A DNA stretch of 64,000 nucleotides, from contig NZ_LT827021.1 of assembly GCF_900169505.1 (NCBI RefSeq), forward strand, positions 2,323,223-2,387,222, given 5' to 3'. Below, piece by piece: positions 43,249 to 51,485 of this stretch (its first letter is position 1; every line of letters starts with the position of its first letter). The stretch comes from Arabiibacter massiliensis (GTDB lineage: Bacteria; Actinomycetota; Coriobacteriia; Coriobacteriales; Eggerthellaceae). The notes beneath the pieces were generated by a model that worked only from the letters and a program-made list of their open reading frames with translations, searched no databases and was not told the DNA's origin. The position numbers and the translations under genes are program-made.

Positions 43249-44490
43249 ATGCAGCTCACCTCTGACCAGTTCGCGCTCATCAAAGAGCAGTTCAAAACGC
43301 TGAAAGACCGCTCGCCTTTCTACGCCGCCAAGTTCGAGGGCATCGACCTTGTCGACGTGCAGACGCAGGAGGACTTCGAGCGTCTGCCGTTCTCCGAGAA
43401 GGACGACCTGCGCAACGCCTACCCGCTGGGCCTGCAGGCCGTGCCGGACGAGGACATCGTACGCATCCACAGCTCCAGCGGCACCACGGGCACGCCGGTC
43501 ATCATCCCCTACACGCAGCAGGACGTGACCGACTGGGCCATCCAGTTCGCGCGCTGCTACGAGACGGCGGGCATCACCAACACCGACCGCATCCAGATAA
43601 CGCCCGGTTACGGCCTCTGGACGGCCGGCATCGGCTTCCAGCTGGGCGCCGAGCGGCTGGGCGCCATGGCCATCCCCATGGGCCCCGGCAACACCGAGAA
43701 GCAGCTGCGCATGATGCAGGACCTCAAGTCCACGGTGCTCTGCGCCACCAGCTCCTACGCGCTTTTGCTGGCGGAGGAGATCGCCGAGCGCGGCATCCGC
43801 GACAAGCTCTGCCTGCGCAAGGGCGTCATCGGCTCCGAGCGCTGGGGCGACAAGATGCGCGCGCGCATCGCCGGCGAGCTGGGCGTGGAGATCTTCGACA
43901 TCTACGGCCTGACCGAGGTGTACGGCCCCGGCATCGGCATCTCGTGCAGCGCGCATCACGGCATGCACGTGTGGGACGACTACGTGTACGTGGAAGTGGT
44001 GGACCCCGCCACCGGCGCCCCGCTGCCCGACGGCGAAGTGGGCGAGCTCGTGCTCACCACGCTGCGGAAGCAGGGCGCGCCGCTCATCCGCTACCGCACG
44101 CACGACCTCACGCGCATCATCCCCGGCGACTGCACCTGCGGCTTCGGCTGCCGCCATCCGCGCATCGACACGCTGACGGGCCGCACCGACGACATGTTCA
44201 AGGTGAAGGGCTGCAACATCTTCCCCGCGCAGGTGGAGGAGGTCATCGCCGCCACCGACGGCACGAGCTCGGAATACCAGGTGATGATCGAGAACATCAG
44301 CGGCAAGGACGTGCTCACCGTGCTGTTCGAGACCCCGCTGGAAGGCGAGGAGAAGGAACGCGCCCAGGAGGAGCTGGCCCTCATCTTCAAGGCGAAGTGC
44401 GGCTGCACCCCCGACGCCCTCGGCGTCCCCATGGGCGAGCTCCCGCGAAGCGAGAAGAAAACCAAGCGCATCTTCGACAGCCGGTACTAG
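43249..44490 (+). CDS. Phenylacetate-CoA ligase family AMP-forming enzyme (PaaK-like)
   Basis: A 413-aa adenylate-forming ligase that activates an aromatic acid (phenylacetate-like) to its CoA thioester. Signatures are RIHSSSGTTGTPVIIPYTQQ (the AMP/ATP-binding P-loop), YGLTEVYGPGIG (the family's conserved adenine-binding region), RYRTHDLTRIIPGDCTCGFG, and TGRTDDMFKVKGCNIFPAQVEE (hinge). The C-terminal lysine is in RSEKKTKRIFD. Length is typical. In anaerobic gut Actinobacteria this family works with indolepyruvate/aromatic keto-acid oxidoreductases or in phenylacetate use; no partner gene is adjacent. The upstream region has a tandem repeat, a promoter and a leader hairpin. Confidence 0.88.
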   Translation: MQLTSDQFALIKEQFKTLKDRSPFYAAKFEGIDLVDVQTQEDFERLPFSEKDDLRNAYPLGLQAVPDEDIVRIHSSSGTTGTPVIIPYTQQDVTDWAIQFARCYETAGITNTDRIQITPGYGLWTAGIGFQLGAERLGAMAIPMGPGNTEKQLRMMQDLKSTVLCATSSYALLLAEEIAERGIRDKLCLRKGVIGSERWGDKMRARIAGELGVEIFDIYGLTEVYGPGIGISCSAHHGMHVWDDYVYVEVVDPATGAPLPDGEVGELVLTTLRKQGAPLIRYRTHDLTRIIPGDCTCGFGCRHPRIDTLTGRTDDMFKVKGCNIFPAQVEEVIAATDGTSSEYQVMIENISGKDVLTVLFETPLEGEEKERAQEELALIFKAKCGCTPDALGVPMGELPRSEKKTKRIFDSRY

Positions 44491-44589
44491 GGCCCCGCAG
44501 GCCTCCGGCCCGCGGACTTCCCGACGCCGAAGGGCCGCGCTTCGGGACTGAAGCGGATGCTCGTACTTCAGGCCCGAAGCATTCACGAT

Positions 44590-46017
44590 TCAAACGAGTT
44601 CCAAACCGCCATCGATCAGCATATGCAGCTCGTGTTTGCTGTGCACTCCGAGCTTGGAGTACACGTGGCCGACGTGAGTCTTCACCGTGTTCTCGGATAT
44701 GAACAGGGTTTCGGCGATGTACGCACGCGACCTTCCTTTGCCAAGCATCTTGAGTATCTCGATCTCGCGTTGCGTAAGGCTGCGGCTTTCTCCTAGCCGC
44801 TCGCATCGCCTATCGATAGTCGCGAATTCTTGCATGGGCGTCGCTTGGCCTTTCAATTCGTCGAAAATGCGGAGTGTGTCGGGGTCTCGCGTGCTCAAGC
44901 ACAATGCGAGAACTGCGAAAAGAATGAACAGCATAAGCGCGAAAATCGTCACAGGGTTCACGATGGCAGCGAGCTGATGGAAAAGGGTTCCTCCTAGCGC
45001 GGTGGGAAGGGAGTAAGAGACAAAGCCCGCACCCAAAACCACATATACGTTGAGAGTGGTATGTCGAGCTATGTCGCAAACGGTCAGCCAAGTTATCGGA
45101 ATGAGCAGTTGCCACGATGAGCGGAGAAACGAGGAGACGGCAGTCAATTCTTGGTCGACGATGAGCATGGTCAGGCTTATGGCGAGCACGAAGAAAACCA
45201 CGCGCCATACGGAAGAGAACTCCACGCTGTGATGCGGATCGAGGACAACCCACATGGTGATGGCGATGAGCGCAACGGTAAGGACGCGCCTCCAGAGCGT
45301 CGATGCCTCCGGGTCGTTCGGCAGCGAGCCGATGAGCATGGCGGTGATGAGGCTCACTGCGACGATGGATGTCCATGCTTTCCAGAAACCGCGCAAGCCT
45401 GTCGTGGGATTGGGCTTGGCGGACGCTTTTCGCAGGTCAAGGGTTGCGAATGACCGCCAAAGCACGAGCAAGGCAAAGCACGGCAACGTTACCGTGCCGA
45501 CGGACCGCACGGCGTCGGGCGAAAGCTCAAAACAGACTTGAGCAACCACCCAGAGGATACTTCCTGCGAAAAGGAATACCGCCATGGTGCGAACATTGAG
45601 GAATGTGTAGAATTCCGCCCAGCGCATGTAGAGCCAACCGAGCCCGATGCCTCCTGTCGCGAGGGCGACGTTCCTCAACGTGCCAGACGCAAGACCAAGG
45701 TGGTGCATGGAGGCCAAGCAGAAACCGGCGACGACCATGAGCCCCGCTGCTCCGCAGTCGACCAGGCGCTTTCGGGATGACAAGGACGCGGTGACGCGGG
45801 GTGAACGGATGCGCGATGAGAAAACAGCGACTGCGGCGATGGTCAAGAGCGAAATGGTCAACGCGATGTACAAAATACGGGGCGAGGAGACGGCCTCTGA
45901 GCTTCGGTATGTGTTTGCCAGCACGATCCATGTGAACAAGAGCCAAACTCCACTGCAGGCAAACCAATTCGACGGCGTCGAAGAGCGCCGGATTTGCTCG
46001 TTGTCCTCGTTGCTCAT
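44590..46017 (-). CDS. Membrane-bound LuxR-type transcriptional regulator
   Basis: A 475-aa protein with about 12 hydrophobic helices (residues 18-370) followed by a cytoplasmic LuxR helix-turn-helix (about 405-470: SLTQREIEILKMLGKGRSRA, YIAETLFISENTVKTHVGHV). Membrane LuxR regulators of this design are numerous in Eggerthellaceae and usually lie beside a Tat-exported flavin or molybdenum reductase gene, as here; the membrane part presumably senses the substrate. ATG 46017 has AAAGGAGGAG upstream. Divergent from the reductase gene across 266 bp. G+C is lower than in the neighbouring housekeeping genes. Confidence 0.9.
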   Translation of the reverse strand: MSNEDNEQIRRSSTPSNWFACSGVWLLFTWIVLANTYRSSEAVSSPRILYIALTISLLTIAAVAVFSSRIRSPRVTASLSSRKRLVDCGAAGLMVVAGFCLASMHHLGLASGTLRNVALATGGIGLGWLYMRWAEFYTFLNVRTMAVFLFAGSILWVVAQVCFELSPDAVRSVGTVTLPCFALLVLWRSFATLDLRKASAKPNPTTGLRGFWKAWTSIVAVSLITAMLIGSLPNDPEASTLWRRVLTVALIAITMWVVLDPHHSVEFSSVWRVVFFVLAISLTMLIVDQELTAVSSFLRSSWQLLIPITWLTVCDIARHTTLNVYVVLGAGFVSYSLPTALGGTLFHQLAAIVNPVTIFALMLFILFAVLALCLSTRDPDTLRIFDELKGQATPMQEFATIDRRCERLGESRSLTQREIEILKMLGKGRSRAYIAETLFISENTVKTHVGHVYSKLGVHSKHELHMLIDGGLELV

Positions 46018-46121
46018 GACTCCTCCTTTCAGCGCATTATAGCTTTTTTCGTTTGGCAGATACCGTCCGTCAATAGCGAAGGGGGCGCTTCACCCGGCCT
46101 TTTTCAAAAATCACCCGTAAT

Positions 46122-46147
46122 GTACGACTTGTTCGCCCGTTTCGTAC
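46122..46147. promoter_or_regulatory. Inverted repeat between the LuxR regulator and the flavin reductase
   Basis: GTACGA (46,122-46,127) and TCGTAC (46,142-46,147) form a 6-bp inverted repeat with a 14-bp spacer in the divergent control region, a reasonable operator for the LuxR-type regulator. Confidence 0.4.
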
Positions 46148-46283
46148 GATTGCCTTGCGCCCTTGCGGGGGCATGGTTTGTAGCAAGAGCGGGAGGCGGA
46201 ACAAGAGCCTTTCTGCTTCGCATCGTAGGCGAAGGCACGGAGGCGTCGGTGCTTTCAAGCGACTGGCGCAAAAGGAGGAGATC

Positions 46284-47918
46284 ATGGGTGAATGCATGCA
46301 AGATCGAAGGACGTTCTTAAAAGGGGCAGGCGTATTCGCTGTCGCTTCAGCTGCGATGGCGGTGACGGGGTGCGCGCCGCAAGCGAAGGATGAGAGCGCT
46401 TCAGCCGATATCGGCTCTAGGGCATCGGCGGAAGACGTGACGTGGGATAAAGAGTACGACGTAGTGGTGTGTGGCGCGGGGATAGCCGGTTTGGTCGCTG
46501 CCGCAACGGTTGCAACCGAGGGCGACGGCGCGACGTGCCTGCTGCTGGAGAAGGACGCGGCCCCTAACGGCAACAGCCCGTTCTGCTTGGGCATGCAAAT
46601 GTACACAGAGCATCCTGATGAGTTGCTCGTATACATTAAAGAACTCATCGGGTCAGCCACGCCCGAAGACGTGATAGAGGCGTACGTGGATGGCTTAACG
46701 GAGAGCTTGCCATGGATAAAGGGCCTCGGGGCGAACGAAGGGGATATGCGCATAGGCGAGTGGAAGCCGGATGCCGCTAAGCTCGGAGAGTATCCCGAGC
46801 TGCCCAACGATGACTGCGTCACGTCGTTCGGATTCACCGGCAAGGCTGGGGGCGCCGGTCATATCCATGAGTTTTTGGAGCAAGTCATCGATCAATATGC
46901 CGATGTGGTGGATTACAAGACGTCCACTCCTTTGGAATCGCTGGTTCAAGATGCTGATGGAATCGTGGTCGGCGTAGTGGCAGCGGGCAAGAGCTACAAG
47001 GCGAGCCGAGGCGTCATTATGTGCACGGGCGGATTCGAGAACGATTCGGATCTCATGTACACTCATACGGGCGTGCGAGGCGTGAAGCCTATATGCGGCC
47101 AGGCAAACACGGGTGACGGGCATCGCGCTTGCATGAAAGTCGGGGCCGACATGTGGCATATGCACGGCGGTGCTCAATTTTGGATGGCATGCCGCGATTT
47201 GGAGAACAAGCGGCATATCAGCAAGATATGGAACTATTCGAATAAGCGTTGGGGCATTACTGTCGGCGTAAACGGGCGGCGCTTTTACCAGGACTTCGAT
47301 GGGTGCGGGGCATACGGTTTGTTTGCCGGACTCGAGGATGCCGAAGCGTTGGCAAAGCCTGATTCCGACATGTCGTGCAACGTAGGCTATCGTCACGGCA
47401 TCACTCAATGGGGCGGCAACTGGACGCACCTTCCCATGCCCGAAAAGGCGTGGTTCGTTTTCGACCAGAACGGTCTTGAGGCCGGAGCAATGGACCCGGA
47501 GGTGTCTCAGGACGTGGTGGCGGATGGTTGGGCCGTTGCCGCCGACTCCATCGAAGAGCTGGCTTCCCTCATCGAGGTGCCGACCGAGGAGCTGACGCGT
47601 ACGGTTGCTTTGTGGAACCGCTATTGCGATCAGGGGGAGGATGAAGCGTTCTTCCGTCCTGCAGAAACGTTGCAGCCCATCTCGCAAGCACCCTATTACG
47701 CCATGCTATGTGCCCCCGCCGTGCTCAACACCGATGGTGGGCCTGTGCGTGATGCGAAAGCTCGCATTCTCGATCCTTTCGGCAATCCAATTCCTCATTT
47801 GTATTCGGCAGGCGAATTCGGCTCGATCTGGGGTCATCTTTACGTAGGATCGGGCAATGTGGGAGAGTGCAGCGTGTTCGGGCGCATAGCAGCCCGCAGC
47901 GCCTTGGCTGGCGAGTAG
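46284..47918 (+). CDS. Tat-exported FAD-dependent reductase (flavocytochrome c/fumarate-reductase-like)
   Basis: A 544-aa extracytoplasmic flavoprotein. The N-terminus carries a twin-arginine signal with a lipobox (DRRTFLKGAG ... AMAVTGC). The FAD-binding Rossmann motif is VVCGAGIAGLVAAATVA with LLLEKD, and the FAD_binding_2 body includes GVIMCTGGFENDSD, TGDGHRACMKVGADMW, NTDGGPVRDAKARIL and a C-terminal SAGEFGSIWGHLYVGSGNVG. Such enzymes reduce fumarate-like, acrylate-like or other enoate acceptors for anaerobic respiration; a cytochrome partner is not adjacent. ATG 46284 follows AAAAGGAGGAG. Divergent from the LuxR membrane regulator that probably controls it. Substrate unknown. Confidence 0.9.
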   Translation: MGECMQDRRTFLKGAGVFAVASAAMAVTGCAPQAKDESASADIGSRASAEDVTWDKEYDVVVCGAGIAGLVAAATVATEGDGATCLLLEKDAAPNGNSPFCLGMQMYTEHPDELLVYIKELIGSATPEDVIEAYVDGLTESLPWIKGLGANEGDMRIGEWKPDAAKLGEYPELPNDDCVTSFGFTGKAGGAGHIHEFLEQVIDQYADVVDYKTSTPLESLVQDADGIVVGVVAAGKSYKASRGVIMCTGGFENDSDLMYTHTGVRGVKPICGQANTGDGHRACMKVGADMWHMHGGAQFWMACRDLENKRHISKIWNYSNKRWGITVGVNGRRFYQDFDGCGAYGLFAGLEDAEALAKPDSDMSCNVGYRHGITQWGGNWTHLPMPEKAWFVFDQNGLEAGAMDPEVSQDVVADGWAVAADSIEELASLIEVPTEELTRTVALWNRYCDQGEDEAFFRPAETLQPISQAPYYAMLCAPAVLNTDGGPVRDAKARILDPFGNPIPHLYSAGEFGSIWGHLYVGSGNVGECSVFGRIAARSALAGE

Positions 47919-47997
47919 GCGCTAGTCGAGCGCAAGGAGCCGGTCCCTTCTCCGGCTTCTTGCGCTCTTCCGCGTTGAGCGGTCCTCGCTCGCAGGA

Positions 47998-48013
47998 TGT
48001 TTCACGTGAAACA
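47998..48013. promoter_or_regulatory. parS site 6
   Basis: An exact TGTTTCACGTGAAACA, 80 bp after the flavin reductase gene. Confidence 0.85.
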
Positions 48014-48388
48014 TTTGTCCACCAGTGGGATAAAAGGGCTGGGGCGCCCACTTTTTCGCATGGGGAAGCGCTCCACTGTGGTAGAGTATGCGCATGCATT
48101 CTGCGAAGGGACATATCGTCGTCGACGAGCGCTGGCGCCTCGAGCTGGCCGTCGCCGCCACGTGCCGCGCCTTCGCGCCGCGCGCTTCCGAATGCCTCGC
48201 ACCCGCGCCCTCGCAGCGCACGGCTGCGCAGCAGGGCAGCGGAACCTGCCGCGCCATCTCCTATTATTCCTATCGATACCTTTAGCACATGGGTTTGCCC
48301 GTGGTGCTGCGCTCGTGCCGAATCCCGGTCGAGCGTCCGCAGCCGGCAAGGTCATGTGCGCCACCGCGCGGGCCCTTCTTCCGTGCGA

Positions 48389-48404
48389 TGTTTCACGTGA
48401 AACA
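48389..48404. promoter_or_regulatory. parS site 7
   Basis: An exact TGTTTCACGTGAAACA, 33 bp before site 8 and 129 bp before the sodium symporter gene. Confidence 0.85.
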
Positions 48405-48436
48405 TTTGTTCTCAAATCGCAGGACATTGCGACAAG

Positions 48437-48452
48437 TGTTTCACGTGAAACG
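48437..48452. promoter_or_regulatory. parS site 8 (one mismatch)
   Basis: TGTTTCACGTGAAACG matches the consensus at 15 of 16 positions; start-to-start distance from site 7 is 48 bp. Close pairs of sites are known to help ParB loading or spreading. Confidence 0.75.
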
Positions 48453-48532
48453 TACGGGGGAGGGCGGCCCGGACTCCAAGGGAAGCGAACACGCGGGCGA
48501 AGCGGCCCGCATGAGACGATAGGAACACTCCA

Positions 48533-50077
48533 ATGATCGAAAAAATACTCATGGTGCTCATCTTCGTGGGCGTGGCGGTGGGTGTGGGCATCTACTGCCG
48601 ACGACACACCGGCACCGTCGACGGCTTCATCCTGGGCGGGCGCAACGTGGGGCCGTGGCTCTCGGCGTTCGCGTTCGGCACGAGCTACTTCTCCGCCGTC
48701 ATCTTCGTGGGCTACGCGGGGCAGTTCGGCTGGAAGTACGGCATCGCCGCCACGTGGATCGGCATCGGCAACGCCATCCTCGGCAGCCTGCTTGCCTGGT
48801 GGGTGCTCGGTCCGCGCACGCGCGAGATGACGCACCGCCTGGGCGCGTCCACGATGCCCGAGTTCTTCGGCGCGCGCTTCCAGTCGAAGGGTTTGCGCAT
48901 CGCGGCCGCGGCCATCATCTTCGTGTTCCTCATCCCCTACACCGCGAGCGTCTACAACGGCCTGTCGCGGCTGTTCGGCATGGCGTTCGGGCTGCCCTAC
49001 GAGTGGTGCGTCATCGGCATGGCCGTGATCACCTGCATCTATGTGGTGCTGGGCGGCTATATGGCCACCGTGATGAACGACTTCATCCAGGGCATCGTCA
49101 TGCTGCTGGGCATCGTAGCCGTTATCGTGGCGGTGCTGGTGAACAACGGCGGCTTCACCGAGGCCATCACCACGCTCTCGCTCATCCCGGCCGAGGGCTC
49201 GGAAATGGCCGGCCCGTTCGTGAGCTTCTTCGGGCCGAACCTGCCCGACCTCTTGGGCGTCATCATCCTCACCAGTTTGGGCACGTGGGGCCTGCCGCAG
49301 ATGGTGCAGAAGTTCTACGCCATCAAGAGCGGCCCGGCCATCAAGCAGGGTGCCATCATCTCCACGGTGTTCGCCATGATCGTGGCCGGCGGCAGCTACT
49401 TCCTCGGCGGCTTCGGGCGGCTCTACGGCGGCCAGGTGGAAATGACGGCGGCCGGCACGCCGGTGTACGACTCCATCATCCCCACCATGCTGTCCACGCT
49501 GCCCGACCTGCTCATCGGCATCGTCATAGTGCTGGTGCTGAGCGCGTCGATGTCCACGCTGTCGTCGCTCGTGCTCACGTCGTCGTCCACGCTCACGCTC
49601 GACCTCATCAAGGACAACCTGGTGAAGAACATGAGCGAGAAGAAGCAGCTCAGCTACATGCGCGTGCTGCTGGTGGTGTTCATCGTGATCTCGGCGGTGC
49701 TCGCGCTCGTGCAGTACAACTCGTCCATCACGTTCATCGCGCAGCTCATGTCCATCAGCTGGGGCGCGCTGGCCGGCTCGTTCCTCGGCCCGTTCTTCTG
49801 GGGGCTGTTCTCCAAGCGCGTGTCGCGGCCGGCCGTGTGGGCCAGTTTCATCGTGGGCGTGGGCTTGACCACGGGGAACATGATCGCCGGCTTCGTGGGC
49901 ACGCCGCTCATCGCGAGCCCCATCAACTGCGGTGCCCTGGCCATGGTGCTGTCGCTGGCCATCGTGCCGGTGGTGAGCCTGTTCACCAAGCGCGTGGAGT
50001 TCGAGGTGGACCCGCCGCATGTGGAAGGCGCCATCGACCGCGAGTATGAGCAGGAGCTGGAAGCGGAAGGCGCGTAG
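48533..50077 (+). CDS. Sodium:solute symporter family transporter
   Basis: A 514-aa membrane protein of the SSS family (PutP/PanF type) with about 13 helices. Recognisable regions are GFILGGRNVGPWLSAFAFGT, followed by SYFSAVIFVGYAG (helix 2, Na+/substrate site), ITCIYVVLGGYMATVMNDFI (helix 5-6), WGLPQMVQKFYAIKS, and LSASMSTLSSLVLTSSSTLT with the paired Ser/Thr of the Na2 site in helix 8. The C-terminus is charged and cytoplasmic. It imports a small organic solute with Na+; the substrate cannot be read from sequence. RBS GGAA lies about 10 bases before ATG 48533. Confidence 0.9.
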   Translation: MIEKILMVLIFVGVAVGVGIYCRRHTGTVDGFILGGRNVGPWLSAFAFGTSYFSAVIFVGYAGQFGWKYGIAATWIGIGNAILGSLLAWWVLGPRTREMTHRLGASTMPEFFGARFQSKGLRIAAAAIIFVFLIPYTASVYNGLSRLFGMAFGLPYEWCVIGMAVITCIYVVLGGYMATVMNDFIQGIVMLLGIVAVIVAVLVNNGGFTEAITTLSLIPAEGSEMAGPFVSFFGPNLPDLLGVIILTSLGTWGLPQMVQKFYAIKSGPAIKQGAIISTVFAMIVAGGSYFLGGFGRLYGGQVEMTAAGTPVYDSIIPTMLSTLPDLLIGIVIVLVLSASMSTLSSLVLTSSSTLTLDLIKDNLVKNMSEKKQLSYMRVLLVVFIVISAVLALVQYNSSITFIAQLMSISWGALAGSFLGPFFWGLFSKRVSRPAVWASFIVGVGLTTGNMIAGFVGTPLIASPINCGALAMVLSLAIVPVVSLFTKRVEFEVDPPHVEGAIDREYEQELEAEGA

Positions 50078-50231
50078 GGGTTTCGCGCCGCCGCTCACGT
50101 GCTTCTCACTTGCTCGCCATTTGCTTTTCATTTGCTTTGCTGGTCGTGCGCGCGGAAGGGAACAGTTCGGTGACGGCTCGACGGCGAACGCTATACTGTT
50201 CCGGTACCTGCAAGCCGTAGAAAGCGATCGC

Positions 50232-51233
50232 ATGATCCTCCAGCTCGTCCTCATATACTTTCCCGCTATCGTGTTCGGGTGGCTCTTCCTGCGCAACTAT
50301 CGCAAGGAGCCGCGCCAGTTCCGCAATGCGCTGTACTTCCTCGCGTTCTGCCTGTTCGCGCTGTGGGGGCTGTCCGTCCAGTTCGAGCTGCCGTGGCTCG
50401 TCCTGCTGGGATTCGCGGCCATACCGTTCGGCACGGTGGCGCTCGTGGTGTTCCTCATAGCGAACACGTTCGTGGTGGTGCGCCGCGAGGGCCTTTCGCT
50501 CGCGCATCTGCTTCCGGGGCTGTTTGCGCTGGCCATCGTGGCCGTGTGCGTGGGTGCGCCGCTGCTCGTGCTCGTGCAGGCTCCCGTCCCGCTCGTCGCG
50601 CTCGCTCTGCTGGCCGTGATGGAGGGGTCGTACCTGGCGTTCACGTTCGCGGCGCTTCTGCTGTATTCCTGGCTGTACCGCCGGCTGCCGAAGCGCTGCG
50701 ATTACGATTACATCGTCGTGCACGGCGCGGGCCTGTCGGGCACGAAGCCCACGCCGCTCTTGGCGGGCCGACTCGACAAAGGCGTGGAGCTGTGGGAAGC
50801 CGGCGCGCGGCGCGCGCTCATCATCGCGTCGGGCGGCCAGGGTCCCGACGAGCGGGTGCCGGAGTCGGCCGCTATGAAGGCCTACCTCGTGGAGGAACGC
50901 GGCGTGCCCGCTGACGCCGTCATCGAGGAGGATCGCTCCACCACCACCATGGAGAACCTGCGCAACTCCAAGGCCATCATGGACGCGCGCTCGGGCGCGG
51001 GGCAGTACCGCGCCGCAGTTGTGACCAGCGACTACCACGTGTTCCGCACCGCCGAGTACGCCCACAAGATCGGCCTTTCCGCCGATGGCGTGGGCTCCAA
51101 GACGGCGCGCTACTTCTGGTCGACGGCCTTCATCCGCGAGTTCGTGGCCGTGAGCAACGCCCACCGCTGGCCGTTCGTGGTCATCTTCCTGCTCTGGCTC
51201 GCGCCGGTTGTCCTCTGGCTCATCGGGCACTAA
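50232..51233 (+). CDS. YdcF/ElyC-family membrane protein (DUF218)
   Basis: A 333-aa protein with about five hydrophobic helices in the first 155 residues. A cytoplasmic or periplasmic DUF218 domain follows (about 160-310: DYIVVHGAGLSGTKPTPLLA, ALIIASGGQGPDERVPESAA, MENLRNSKAIMDARSG, AAVVTSDYHVFRTAEYAHKI), then a final membrane helix (FVVIFLLWLAPVVLWLI). Relatives ElyC/SanA affect envelope integrity in E. coli; biochemical function is unsettled. A TATACT box lies at 50,192-50,197, 35 bp before ATG 50232. The gene is followed by an inverted-repeat hairpin. Confidence 0.82.
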   Translation: MILQLVLIYFPAIVFGWLFLRNYRKEPRQFRNALYFLAFCLFALWGLSVQFELPWLVLLGFAAIPFGTVALVVFLIANTFVVVRREGLSLAHLLPGLFALAIVAVCVGAPLLVLVQAPVPLVALALLAVMEGSYLAFTFAALLLYSWLYRRLPKRCDYDYIVVHGAGLSGTKPTPLLAGRLDKGVELWEAGARRALIIASGGQGPDERVPESAAMKAYLVEERGVPADAVIEEDRSTTTMENLRNSKAIMDARSGAGQYRAAVVTSDYHVFRTAEYAHKIGLSADGVGSKTARYFWSTAFIREFVAVSNAHRWPFVVIFLLWLAPVVLWLIGH

Positions 51234-51263
51234 CGGGTTCTCCGCCCGGCTTTCGCGAACCTC

Positions 51264-51318
51264 ATTTTCGCTCCGAAAACATGCCTCAGCGCACGAGGCG
51301 TGTTTTCGGAGCGAAAAT
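51264..51318. repeat. Inverted repeat (CGCTCCGAAAACA family), copy 2
   Basis: Arms ATTTTCGCTCCGAAAACATG... (51,264-51,287) and its complement (51,295-51,318) pair over 24 bp with one T-G wobble and a 7-nt loop. The core CGCTCCGAAAACA is identical to the element at 27,128, while the outer bases differ but still pair. Confidence 0.72.
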
Positions 51319-51485
51319 CGTCCGGCGCGTCTGCCGACTGCGCGGGTTCGCCGACAAAAACGCATGCAATTCCGCTTCCGCACCGCGCTGCGTACCGTAT
51401 ACTAGGGCAATCGTTGCGCATCCGCGCGGGCGTCCTTGCCGGACCTCCGGGCGAATGCGTTCCGCTTGAGAGAAGGGGGACGCAT

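Larger units (their letters stand above)
47919..48532. other. 614-bp gap with three parS sites
   Basis: Between the flavin reductase and the sodium symporter there is no gene I can support. A 65-codon frame at 48,088-48,285 follows TAGAGT directly and could be leaderless, but it shows no protein family. The stretch is notable for three ParB sites (47,998, 48,389, 48,437), the densest cluster of the window. Confidence 0.6.

Noticed and set aside
48088..48285. A 65-codon frame after TAGAGT
   Set aside because: No recognisable family, no RBS and composition like random GC-rich DNA; leaderless expression cannot be excluded but is not supported.
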